From positions 1 to 49,346 of the forward strand of contig JAISGQ010000006.1 of the NCBI GenBank assembly GCA_031262985.1: a stretch of 49,346 nucleotides of DNA, in the 5' to 3' direction. The notes below the pieces were generated by a model, which worked only from the letters and a program-made list of their open reading frames with translations, was not told where the DNA came from and made no database searches. The translations under genes and the position numbers were made by a program. Below are positions 41,586 through 49,346 of this stretch, in pieces; position 1 is the stretch's first letter; each line of letters begins with the position of its first letter. This DNA is from Oscillospiraceae bacterium (GTDB lineage Bacteria; Bacillota; Clostridia; Oscillospirales; Acutalibacteraceae).

Positions 41586-43964
41586 ATGCTTATTTCAATG
41601 AACTGGATTTCCGATTTTACCGATCTGTCAGGGCTTGATATTGACAATCTGATTCATCGGTTCACCCTCTCCACAGCCGAGGTTGAGGAGGTCATGCACA
41701 TCGGCGGCGACATAAAGAATGTAGTTGCCGCACGGATAGAGTCGATAGAAAATCACCCCAACTCGAAGAAACTCCATCTGCTCAAGGTCAATGCGGGAGA
41801 TGAAATACTCGACTGCGTTTGCGGTGCTCCAAACGTCCGCGAGGGCATGATTGTGGCGTTCGCCAAAATCGGCGGCTCAGTCCACGGCGGCATGGAGATA
41901 AAACGCGCCTCCATAGCGGGCTTCGAGAGCTGCGGTATGTGCTGCTCCGAGGCGGAGCTTGGTATCAGCGCGGACCATTCGGGACTTATGGAGATAACCG
42001 ACGACATCCCATTGGGAACGGACATAAAGAAGGTTTACGACATCGACGACATAGTGTTCGAGGTGGACAACAAGTCGCTCACCAACCGCCCCGACTTGTG
42101 GGGACACTACGGAATTGCCCGCGAGTTCGCCGTTTTGTCGGGCAGACCGCTCCTGCCGTTAGATAAGGCGGACAAGAAGAAATACAAGAATCTCCCCGAG
42201 GTGGAGATAGACATAAAGGACAAGGTCAACTGCTACAGATATTCGAGCGTCAAGGTGGAGAATGTTACCGCAAAGGTAAGCCCTGTCAACATGAGGATAC
42301 GCCTTTACTACTGCGGCACGAGGGCTATCAACCTCCTCGCCGACCTGACCAACTACATCATGCTTGAGCTTGCTCAGCCTATGCACGCCTTCGATTTGCG
42401 GAAGGTAGGCAAGGTGGAGGTTCAGCGTTTCCCCGAGCCGTTTGAGTTTGAAACTCTTGACGGACAGAAACGCCGCATCGACCCCGACACGCTCATGATA
42501 ACAACAGACGACAAGCCCGTTGCGATTGCGGGAATTATGGGAGGTCTTGCCTCAGAGATTGAGGACGACACCGACTCCCTCCTGCTCGAGAGTGCGAATT
42601 TTGACGCGGTGTCGACGCGGAAAAGCTCCTCTCGGCTCGGACTGCGTACAGACGCGAGTATGAGATACGAGAAAACCCTCGACCCCGAGATGACTGTAGA
42701 CGCCGTGGAGCGGTACATCCGCCTGCTGACCGACATAGACAAGGGCGCGAGAGTTATCTCGAAAATCAGCGACAGCTACGTGAGGAAATACAAAAAAATC
42801 ACCCTCACCTTCGATAAGAAGTATGTCGACAGATACACCGGCATTAAAATCTCCAAGGCGATGATTGAAAAGACACTTCGCGCCTTAGGTTTCGGTTTGG
42901 AGATTGACAAGAACGAGTTTACCGTAACTGTCCCCTCCTACAGAAGCACAAAGGACGTGACGATAAAGGCTGACATTATCGAGGAGATTACGCGTATCTA
43001 CGGCTACGACAACTTCGAGGTGAAAACCACGCTCAGCCCGCTTTACCCTGTCCGCAGTACGAACAACAGAGTGGACGACTACGACATCAAGAACCTCTTA
43101 GCTGACAGCTTCAAGCTGCACGAGGTTCACTCCTACATCTGGTGCGACGCGAGGAGGTACAAGGAGATAGGCATTTCCACGCCCGAGAATGTCAAGCTGA
43201 TTAACTCCATGTCCCCCGACCATATTGTACTTCGCAACAACATAGTGCCTACTCTCCTCCTAATGGCGGCGGAGAACAAATCCTTCGCCGGAGACTACGG
43301 CATATTCGAGATTGCGCGGGTAGTCGAGGGGCTGAAGGAGGACGGAATGTGCAATGAGCGAAAGAAGCTCGGCATAGTCCTTTTCAGCAAAACCAAGAGC
43401 GAAAAGCAGCTCTACACCGAGCTTCGCGGCATAGTAGACGCCGCTGTCACCGTCGTCAAGGGGGAGAAGGCTGTGTTCTCCTTCGCCGACTGCACCCCCT
43501 TCGAGTGGCAGCACCCGAAAAACACCGCCGACATATCTGTTTGCGGCGAGAAGATAGGCGTTATGACTGCGATTCATCCGAGCGTAGGCGCGAAAATCGA
43601 CAAGAAGGCGGCGATTGTCGCACTGCAGATAGACATGGATATGCTCTCCTCCTTCGGGAAGAAGCCGTCGGAGTACGCCGAAACCTCCAAGTTCCCGACT
43701 ATGGAGATTGACCTCTCGCTCATGCTCTCGAAGGAGAGAACCTACAGCGAGATTGAAGGCGCGGTAGCGGCGGCGAACTGCCCCTTGCTCAAGAGGATAG
43801 TCCCCGTTGACGTGTACGAGGCGGAGGAGCTGGGCGACTATAGAAGCGTGACCGTCCGCCTGACATTCTCCTCCTATGAGAAAACTCTGTCGGGAGAAGA
43901 GGTCAACGCCGAGGTTGCAAAAATCCTCGAAAAGCTAGCGGAGAGCGGCATTAATATGAAGTAG
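41586..43964 (+). CDS. pheT: Phenylalanine--tRNA ligase beta subunit
   Basis: 792-residue beta subunit with the expected domain order: B1/tRNA-binding domain (about 40-150), B3/B4 editing domain (about 205-370, SSRLGLRTDASMRYEK), B5 (about 400-470), catalytic-like core (480-690) and C-terminal ferredoxin-fold anticodon-binding domain (700-792, KFPTMEIDLSLML). The editing module removes mischarged Tyr. Preceded by AAAGGA. Followed by a strong hairpin at 43974-44016. Confidence 0.97.
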   Translation: MLISMNWISDFTDLSGLDIDNLIHRFTLSTAEVEEVMHIGGDIKNVVAARIESIENHPNSKKLHLLKVNAGDEILDCVCGAPNVREGMIVAFAKIGGSVHGGMEIKRASIAGFESCGMCCSEAELGISADHSGLMEITDDIPLGTDIKKVYDIDDIVFEVDNKSLTNRPDLWGHYGIAREFAVLSGRPLLPLDKADKKKYKNLPEVEIDIKDKVNCYRYSSVKVENVTAKVSPVNMRIRLYYCGTRAINLLADLTNYIMLELAQPMHAFDLRKVGKVEVQRFPEPFEFETLDGQKRRIDPDTLMITTDDKPVAIAGIMGGLASEIEDDTDSLLLESANFDAVSTRKSSSRLGLRTDASMRYEKTLDPEMTVDAVERYIRLLTDIDKGARVISKISDSYVRKYKKITLTFDKKYVDRYTGIKISKAMIEKTLRALGFGLEIDKNEFTVTVPSYRSTKDVTIKADIIEEITRIYGYDNFEVKTTLSPLYPVRSTNNRVDDYDIKNLLADSFKLHEVHSYIWCDARRYKEIGISTPENVKLINSMSPDHIVLRNNIVPTLLLMAAENKSFAGDYGIFEIARVVEGLKEDGMCNERKKLGIVLFSKTKSEKQLYTELRGIVDAAVTVVKGEKAVFSFADCTPFEWQHPKNTADISVCGEKIGVMTAIHPSVGAKIDKKAAIVALQIDMDMLSSFGKKPSEYAETSKFPTMEIDLSLMLSKERTYSEIEGAVAAANCPLLKRIVPVDVYEAEELGDYRSVTVRLTFSSYEKTLSGEEVNAEVAKILEKLAESGINMK

Positions 43965-43973
43965 AAGCGATAA

Positions 43974-44016
43974 GGGGAGGCACTGCCGTGCGGGTTTGCG
44001 GCAGTGCCTTCTCCCC
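43974..44016 (+). terminator. Hairpin after pheST
   Basis: Stem GGGGA + GGCACTGCCG paired with CGGCAGTGCC + TCCCC just past the pheT stop. Very stable; only a short T content follows, so it may act as a terminator or 3' stabiliser. Confidence 0.65.
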
Positions 44017-44049
44017 ACTCCCCTCCTACTGCATATTTGCCGTGATTGC

Positions 44050-44078
44050 TTGACACCTGCCAGTATCTGTGCTAACAT
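44050..44078 (+). promoter_or_regulatory. Promoter of desulfoferrodoxin
   Basis: TTGACA (44050-44055), 17-bp spacer, TAACAT (44073-44078), 63 bp before the ATG. Consensus -35. Confidence 0.8.
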
Positions 44079-44141
44079 AAATACGACAAATACAGGCATT
44101 ATTCGTGTGTACTGCCAATAAATTTTAAGGAGGAATAGTTT

Positions 44142-44522
44142 ATGTCAAAGCAGAAGTTTTTCATCTGCAAGCATTGCGGAAACCTTATCGGATTAATCAA
44201 GGATGCAGGAGTATCAATGATTTGCTGCGGCGAAAAGATGACGCAGCTTGTTCCGAACACTGTTGAGGCGGCTGTGGAGAAGCATTTGCCAGTAGTTTCC
44301 GTTGACGGAAATAACGTCACTGTAACTGTCGGCTCAGTACTTCATCCTATGACGGAGGAACACTACATAGCGTGGATTTATATCGAGACCGAAAAGGGAG
44401 GACAGCGCAAGGCTCTTTCTCCTAACGGCGAGCCGAGTGTGACATTCACACTTTCCGACGACAAGGCTGTAGCTGTGTTTGCCTACTGCAATATCCACGG
44501 ACTGTGGAAGGTCGAGCTGTAG
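44142..44522 (+). CDS. dfx: Desulfoferrodoxin (superoxide reductase)
   Basis: Two-domain superoxide reductase, 126 residues. The N-terminal desulforedoxin centre I has Cys 9, 12, 28 and 29; the C-terminal centre II has His 48, 68, 74, 119 and Cys 116, with the neighbouring Glu-Lys (46-47) that assists catalysis. It reduces superoxide to peroxide without producing oxygen, a trait of strict anaerobes. AAGGAGG precedes the ATG. Own promoter and terminator, so monocistronic. Confidence 0.96.
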   Translation: MSKQKFFICKHCGNLIGLIKDAGVSMICCGEKMTQLVPNTVEAAVEKHLPVVSVDGNNVTVTVGSVLHPMTEEHYIAWIYIETEKGGQRKALSPNGEPSVTFTLSDDKAVAVFAYCNIHGLWKVEL

Positions 44523-44531
44523 AATTTCAGT

Positions 44532-44559
44532 TGACAAGTGACAGTTGACAGATGACAGT
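44532..44559. repeat. Four phased TGACAGT-type heptamers (second site)
   Basis: TGACAAG, TGACAGT, TGACAGA, TGACAGT in register between the dfx stop and its terminator. Same unit as 31055-31082. Confidence 0.7.
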
Positions 44560-44560
44560 T

Positions 44561-44602
44561 ATCCTCCGAATGACGCAAAGTGTCATTCGGAGGATATTTT
44601 CA
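44561..44602 (+). terminator. Terminator of dfx
   Basis: Perfect 14-bp stem ATCCTCCGAATGAC/GTCATTCGGAGGAT (44561-44574, 44582-44595) followed by ATTTTC. Confidence 0.8.
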
Positions 44603-44632
44603 TATCAAAACAATAAAGTGACCGGTAAAGAG

Positions 44633-44650
44633 TATAGTTAATTTAGTATA
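44633..44650. repeat. Short scar of the palindromic element
   Basis: TATAGTTAATTTAGTATA, exactly the two outer ends of copy C joined at GTTAATT. Again directly 3' of a minus-strand gene. Confidence 0.65.
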
Positions 44651-44677
44651 TAAATCGTTGTCCACTTTAAGTTATAT

Positions 44678-45721
44678 TCAATTTCTGTATCTTATTTTGT
44701 AAGGATTAGTTACTCCGGGATAATAAAAATCGCCGTCGTAGCGCTCATCTCGCTCAACTAATCTAAAATAGAGGTATAAATCATCATACCAAAAGTAATT
44801 CCCCGCCTCTTTTTTGGAAAGCTTTTGTAAATTTGTCCCATCAAAATTCATTCTGTATAGATATGCTCGCTGATCATATATCGGAACGGTCAAATCATCT
44901 ATCAACAGGCAATAGATATAATTCTCACCAACAAAGAAATCTTTAATGTAAAAATCGGTTAACAGCTCTTTTTCAGCCGACCTATCGCTTTTTATTCGGC
45001 AAAGCACGTGTTTTTCGGCGGTATAATATACAAATCCATCATGCACCTTTAAAGAATGGGCAATGTCATCTGTCACCGATTCAAAATTTGACCCATCAAG
45101 GTTGATGCGATTGATTCCGCCGATCAATCCGCCGGACAACAGGTATATTTTCCCATCCGATATATCAAATCTGCTTACATATTCATCTGTCAGCTTATGT
45201 AATTGACTTCCGTCAGTTTTCACGCGATATAACCCACGACCATACGATTCAGCCGGACTAAAATAAATCCATCCGTCTGAACAAATAATACTTCTTTCAT
45301 CTATGTAATTAACTGGAATATTGCACAACTGTGTCTTTTGTGTTCTGTCCTCTTTTATTATATATAAAACAGGCTCGTTATACATATCAACGTGTTTCAT
45401 CGGAAATTCAGGGTTGTGGGTATAGTCCAAATAATACACCCAATCATCAACGGTAAATAAAAAATCGGAATAAAAATCTGTGAATTTTTGATCTTCCGAA
45501 CCGTTCGGTTTAACTTTTCTTACGGAATTACCGTTACTGTAGTAAATCCACCCTTGTTTGCTCGGTGTCGCGCTAAGCGTATATTCGGTCGCGCTTGATT
45601 TTCGAACCCGGTCAATTTTATCGCTGTGCTGATATATGATTAAAAATGACACAAGCCCAGCCAATGCCAAAAAGAGAATAGATGGGATAACAACATAATA
45701 ACGCCTTTTGTTTTGCGGCAA
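44678..45721 (-). CDS. Membrane-anchored DUF5050-like protein (paralogue 1)
   Basis: 347 residues: basic N-terminus, one transmembrane helix (about 9-30), then an extracellular domain of repeated WIYYS..., VYYLDY, GWIYFS, KIYLLSGG, FVYYTA and YIYCLL blades separated by 'K-x-DG-S/T' turns, the pattern of DUF5050 beta-propeller-like domains. Nearly identical to the neighbour at 45990-47033 in the first 42 and last 200 residues. It may sense or bind ligands at the cell surface; no catalytic motif is visible. Confidence 0.75.
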   Translation of the reverse strand: MPQNKRRYYVVIPSILFLALAGLVSFLIIYQHSDKIDRVRKSSATEYTLSATPSKQGWIYYSNGNSVRKVKPNGSEDQKFTDFYSDFLFTVDDWVYYLDYTHNPEFPMKHVDMYNEPVLYIIKEDRTQKTQLCNIPVNYIDERSIICSDGWIYFSPAESYGRGLYRVKTDGSQLHKLTDEYVSRFDISDGKIYLLSGGLIGGINRINLDGSNFESVTDDIAHSLKVHDGFVYYTAEKHVLCRIKSDRSAEKELLTDFYIKDFFVGENYIYCLLIDDLTVPIYDQRAYLYRMNFDGTNLQKLSKKEAGNYFWYDDLYLYFRLVERDERYDGDFYYPGVTNPYKIRYRN

Positions 45722-45862
45722 AAGAATACCCCCTGATTATTGCACTTTTAGATTGTGAATTGTTGCCTTTATGCTTTTTTGATATCACTGTTGCGTTTGG
45801 CATTATCAATATATGGGGATTTGCACCGTTTAGTAAGAATGGTAATGGTTTTTAAAACTATT

Positions 45863-45967
45863 TATAGTTAATCCACTTAGAAAACGACAATAAAACACGG
45901 GCGAAAAGCTTTAATGTATACGGTTTTTGCCCGTAGAGAATTGATTGTTTGGAGGTTAATTATCTAT
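45863..45967 (-). repeat. 105-bp palindromic element, copy D
   Basis: Located between the two DUF5050-like paralogues, 3' of the second one. Inner stem CACGGGCGAAAA/TTTTTGCCCGTA is slightly degenerate; ends TATAGTTAATCC and GGTTAATTATCTA. Confidence 0.8.
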
Positions 45968-45989
45968 CAATGCACTTTAAAACAAAACT

Positions 45990-47033
45990 CTACGCCCATT
46001 TAATTTTGTAAATATTCGAAACAGCTGGCACTACAATATCGCCATCGTAGCGTTCTTCCCGCTCGACTAATCTAAAATAGAGGTATAAATCATCATACCA
46101 AAAGGAATTTCCCGCCTTTTTTTGGGAAAGCTTTTGCAAATTTGTCCCATCAAAATTCATTCGGTATAGATATGTTCGCGCATCATATATCGGAACGGTC
46201 AAATCGTCTATCAACAGGCAATAGATATAATTTTCACCAATTAAGAAATCTTTAATGTAAAAATCGGTTAACAGCTCTTTTTCAGCCGCCCCATCGCTTT
46301 TTATGCGGCAAAGCACGTGCTTATCGGCAATATAATATACAAATCCATCATTCACAATTAAAGAATGGGCAATGTCATCTGTCACCGATTCAAAATTTGA
46401 CCCATCCAAGTTAATTCGATTGATTCCGCCGGTCAACAGGTATATTTTCCCATCCGATATTTCAAATCTGCTTACATATTCATCTGTCAGCTTATGAAAT
46501 TGACTTCCGTCAGTTTTCACGCGATATAACCCGCGGCCATACGAATCAGCCGGCTTAAAATAAATCCATCCGTCTGAATAGATAACACCTCTTTCATCTA
46601 CATAATGACTGGGAACATTGCACAACTGTGTGCTTTGCGTGCCGTCCTCTTTAATGCGATACAAAACAGGTAAATTAAGTGAAGTTGAAGCTCTATTTTT
46701 ATCAGGAAACTCCGGGTTATGTACGTAATCTAAATAATAAATCCAATCGTCAATTCGGACGATAAATGCAGATGCAAAACTAATAAACGTCTGCTTGTCT
46801 TGCCCGTTCTGTTTTATTCTTTTTACATTTCCGTCGTCGTAATATATCCAGTCGGTTTCGCTCGGAGAATCATAGCGATACGAATTTAGAAGTATTTCTT
46901 CCATGCTTGATTTTCGAACCCGGTCAATTTTATCGCTGTGCTGATATATGATTAAAAATGACACAAGCCCAGCCAATGCCAAAAAGAGAATAGAGGGGAT
47001 AACAATATAATAACGCCTTTTGTTTTGCGGCAA
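45990..47033 (-). CDS. Membrane-anchored DUF5050-like protein (paralogue 2)
   Basis: Tandem paralogue of the preceding gene, 347 residues, with the same anchor helix and blades. The two differ mostly in residues about 43-125 (the first blades) and carry a four-residue indel (SGGLIGGINR against TGGINR), whereas the anchor and the C-terminal half are nearly identical, including upstream DNA. This looks like recent duplication with diversification or gene conversion of the variable part. Confidence 0.75.
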   Translation of the reverse strand: MPQNKRRYYIVIPSILFLALAGLVSFLIIYQHSDKIDRVRKSSMEEILLNSYRYDSPSETDWIYYDDGNVKRIKQNGQDKQTFISFASAFIVRIDDWIYYLDYVHNPEFPDKNRASTSLNLPVLYRIKEDGTQSTQLCNVPSHYVDERGVIYSDGWIYFKPADSYGRGLYRVKTDGSQFHKLTDEYVSRFEISDGKIYLLTGGINRINLDGSNFESVTDDIAHSLIVNDGFVYYIADKHVLCRIKSDGAAEKELLTDFYIKDFLIGENYIYCLLIDDLTVPIYDARTYLYRMNFDGTNLQKLSQKKAGNSFWYDDLYLYFRLVEREERYDGDIVVPAVSNIYKIKWA

Positions 47034-47092
47034 AAGAATACCCCCCTTATTGTTTCGCTTTTAGATTGTGAGTATTATACCGCCCCGCAGTA

Positions 47093-48898
47093 TCAGAAAA
47101 ACACGCAGTCCTCTATCGAATCATTGACCTTCGCCGAAATAGTGTAGCTCTCGCCCGCGAAGTAGACGGTTACAGGCGGCTGTTCTCCTTCAAACAAGCC
47201 GAGGGAGGACACCATGCCGCTGTCGCCGAAGCCCGACATAAACAGCGCGGGTTCGGCGGATTTGGAGAGATTGTCTATCCCTCTCGCCGACTGTATCTCC
47301 GCCGCCGCTCCCGAGGCGACAACTCCCAGCGTGTCATACAAATCGCCCTCGGGGAGGTAATCGTCGGGGTCAACATCGGGCGAGGAGGCGTCGGGTGCGT
47401 TCTCCCCATAGAGTACGCTCTGCGTGAAGGAGTCGGCAACTCCCGTGCTGTCGGGGGATATTTTGAGCTGGAACGCCGCTACTGCCGCCTCCGTCTCACT
47501 GCTGTAGTAGCCCGAAATTTCGCCCTCAAAGAAGCCGAGTTCGGATAGCCGCTGTTGCAGACGCTCTACGTCGTCTCCGAGCGAACCAACGCTCAGAGCG
47601 GCATAGCCGAGGGCGTCCTCTCCTGCGTTCTGCGAGGAGGAGTTGTCGGCGGTCGTCTCGTTCTCCGTGTCTGACGTAGTGCCTGCGGTAGTCTTGCTTG
47701 TAGTAGTATTTTTACTGCTCTTTGAAGTCGTTGTGCCGCCCTCGTTGTCAGCCGCCGAGGTGGTTTTTTCGGTGGTTTTCTTTGTAGTAGTCGCGGCGGT
47801 GGTAGTAGTCGCAGTAGCTTTCTTGGTAGTGGTAGTTTTCTTTGTGGTCGTAGTGGTCGTAGTTGTTGTAGTAGTCGTTGTGGTTTTCTTCTTCGTAGTC
47901 GTAGTAGTAGTCGCCTCCTGCTTCTTATAACGAGGCGCATCGCTCTTAAAGAGTGCCTTCTGTGTGGCAGGACCTGCCTTGCCGTCTGCCGAAAGTCCCG
48001 CCGTCTGCTGGAATAGGAGTACTGCCGCCTCGGTCTTTGTGCCGTAGTAGCCTGTCGCGTCCGCGTCGAGATAGTCAAGCTCAATCAGTCTTAACTGCAA
48101 CGCCTTTACCGCATCCGAGGTCATGCCGTATTTGAGTGCGGAGTAACCTGTCGTACCCGTAGTGCCTGCAGTCGTCTTTGCTGTGGTTTTCTTAGTGGTA
48201 GTCGTAGTTTTCTTAGTTGTGGTTTTGGTGGTTGTCTTCTCCGTCTCGTCCGAGGAGGAGTTGTCTCCTCCCGCGACCTCGCCCTTTAACGCGCCGGATT
48301 TTCCGAAATCATATGTAACGCCGTCAACGGTATACTTGCCTACCACAAACTCGCCGTTCTTGTAGTAAAATTTACTGCCGTTGAAGTTATACCAGCCTGT
48401 ATCGGGGTAGGAAATCATGCTTATTTTGAACCACTTGACCCACGGTGTAGACTTGCTTGCGAGGGAGGCGTACACCACATTAACCTTGGAGTTGCGCGCG
48501 TCCACCACCATATCCGTGCCGTCCGCGTTTTTGCCGACATACACACCCGCGTGACCGTCATACCAAAGCCCCAAGCCGTGAACATTCGGCATTGAGGAGA
48601 TGTTGCCCTTCTTTGACGCCGCGTCCAGCAGTGCCTTAGCCCCTCCTCCCTGCTTGTTGCAGTAGGAGCGGATAAGCCCCGAGCAGTCTATAGCACCTAC
48701 AGACGAGCCGCCGTAGGAGTACTTCCATTTTTCGTTGTACGCTCTGAGTGCCCACTCCGCCATACCTATGCCTGTTTTGCCGCTGATTACGGCGGCGGAC
48801 ACCGAGGGAGTGCTCTCCTTACTGCCGAAATATACTGCCGGTATAATCATGGCAAAAACAAGGAGAAGGGATATGATACGTTTTATGCACATATTCAA
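47093..48898 (-). CDS. Secreted NlpC/P60-type hydrolase with two peptidoglycan-binding domains
   Basis: 601 residues. Signal peptide (about 1-36), NlpC/P60-like Cys peptidase domain with AIDCSGLI (Cys near 72) and DGHAGVYVG (His near 116), a WYNFNGSKFYYKNG repeat near 168-185, Thr/Lys linker, peptidoglycan-binding domain 1 (about 250-315), a second, almost pure Thr/Lys linker, peptidoglycan-binding domain 2 (about 430-500) and a C-terminal region with YFAGESYTISAKVND. Starts at TTG 48898 (AGGAGG 9 bp upstream); ATG 48892 also possible. Probable cell-wall remodelling enzyme. Confidence 0.88.
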   Translation of the reverse strand: MNMCIKRIISLLLVFAMIIPAVYFGSKESTPSVSAAVISGKTGIGMAEWALRAYNEKWKYSYGGSSVGAIDCSGLIRSYCNKQGGGAKALLDAASKKGNISSMPNVHGLGLWYDGHAGVYVGKNADGTDMVVDARNSKVNVVYASLASKSTPWVKWFKISMISYPDTGWYNFNGSKFYYKNGEFVVGKYTVDGVTYDFGKSGALKGEVAGGDNSSSDETEKTTTKTTTKKTTTTTKKTTAKTTAGTTGTTGYSALKYGMTSDAVKALQLRLIELDYLDADATGYYGTKTEAAVLLFQQTAGLSADGKAGPATQKALFKSDAPRYKKQEATTTTTTKKKTTTTTTTTTTTTTTKKTTTTKKATATTTTAATTTKKTTEKTTSAADNEGGTTTSKSSKNTTTSKTTAGTTSDTENETTADNSSSQNAGEDALGYAALSVGSLGDDVERLQQRLSELGFFEGEISGYYSSETEAAVAAFQLKISPDSTGVADSFTQSVLYGENAPDASSPDVDPDDYLPEGDLYDTLGVVASGAAAEIQSARGIDNLSKSAEPALFMSGFGDSGMVSSLGLFEGEQPPVTVYFAGESYTISAKVNDSIEDCVFF

Positions 48899-48965
48899 AA
48901 TATATATCCTCCTGTGTGGAAGTGGTTGAGGTAAAATTACCTATATAAATCCATCTGTATGAACG

Positions 48966-48994
48966 ATTATATAGCAGTGAAAAATTTAAAACAA
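48966..48994 (-). promoter_or_regulatory. Promoter of the NlpC/P60 gene
   Basis: Minus strand: TTGTTT (48989-48994), 17-bp spacer, TATAAT (48966-48971), 68 bp before the TTG start. Between 48995 and 49240 I see only AT-rich then GC-rich sequence without a gene. Confidence 0.7.
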
Positions 48995-49244
48995 CACATT
49001 TTAATAATTGTTTACACAATATTCGTATAAAACTGCGTTAAAATAGTGGTACTATAATGGTGTGAAAATAGTGTGAAGGAGTAGGGGAGAGGGCTGTTCC
49101 TTCACTGTGGTTTCGGCGATAGGGGTGAGTTGCGGTGGAGTTGGAAAGAGGTTTGCTCCTCTCTTCTGTGGGTCGCACGCTCTGCTATAGGTGGTAGCCT
49201 TCGCAACGTGTGTTAATCCTCAATCTGCCTAACGGGGATGCACT

Positions 49245-49346
49245 ATAGGTCGCACGGCGACCTATACAGGGGAACCCCCGACGAGGGTTCCCCTGCGGAA
49301 AAAATGTCCTTAGGGACATTTTTTCCTACCCCCTCCTGCGTTATTG
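49245..49346. repeat. Hairpin array, copy 2 (runs off the window)
   Basis: ATAGGTCGC/GCGACCTAT (49245-49265), AGGGGAACCC/GGGTTCCCCT (49268-49294) and GGAAAAAATGTCC/GGACATTTTTTCC (49297-49326), with the same spacing and connecting sequence as 8452-8532 and then CCTCCTGCGTT. Each stem differs from copy 1 by one compensating base-pair change. Confidence 0.85.

Noticed and set aside
47643..47930. Valine-rich plus-strand frame
   Set aside because: It is the complement of the Thr/Lys linker codons of the NlpC/P60 gene.

Overview
The window looks like a chromosomal segment of an anaerobic, gut-type Clostridia member, most likely Oscillospiraceae/Ruminococcus-like. The clues are a tRNA-Phe T-box ahead of pheST, a desulfoferrodoxin, an Lrp/AsnC regulator coupled to an alanine-type aminotransferase, YdbS/YdbT-type PH-domain proteins, and an NlpC/P60 cell-wall hydrolase with long Thr/Lys linkers. 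Nothing in the window fixes the species.

Layout. 1-3.2 kb: two overlapping large serine recombinases, the edge of a mobile element beyond the left border, running up to an intact tRNA-Ser(GGA). 3.3-10.9 kb: host housekeeping genes, nearly all on the minus strand (ispE with a duplicated 3' scrap beside it, aminotransferase plus Lrp regulator, lipoprotein, rarA, esterase, glyA). 11.3-26.1 kb: a genomic island that splits a tRNA-Thr(GGT) gene. The 3' half of the tRNA lies at 11239-11298 and the 5' half at 26088-26129, and both ends share a 26-bp direct repeat. The island carries its own intact tRNA-Thr(GGT) at 25842-25917. 26.4-49.3 kb: host genes again: zinc-dependent phospholipase-like protein, ruvX, a phosphatase, PH-domain proteins, a surface-sugar and Lux-type acyl-reduction locus, pheST, superoxide reductase, two tandem DUF5050-like proteins and a secreted hydrolase.

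The most interesting part is the AT-rich minus-strand cassette at 14.1-22.9 kb inside the island. Ten tightly packed or overlapping genes follow one good promoter: XRE regulator, histidine phosphatase, TIR-like protein, Ldh2-type dehydrogenase, 2-phosphoglycerate-kinase-like P-loop kinase, ATP-grasp of the sugar-transfer type, aspartate-carbamoyltransferase-like enzyme, a probable circularly permuted ATP-grasp, radical SAM protein and a RipA-like membrane protein. I know of no described pathway with this set. It reads as an uncharacterised small-molecule or conflict cassette. Beside it are a RloA/RloB-type (AbiL-like) ATPase/TOPRIM pair, an AAA/DUF4143 ATPase, and fragments of an older conjugative element and of integrase 3' ends.

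Two families of non-coding repeats stand out in the host DNA. One is a ~105-bp palindromic element. Four copies all sit just 3' of minus-strand genes in the same orientation and look like mobile intrinsic terminators; two 18-19 bp scars also occur, one of them inside the pheS T-box leader. The other is an array of small hairpins (8452-8634 and 49245-end) whose two copies differ by paired, structure-preserving substitutions.
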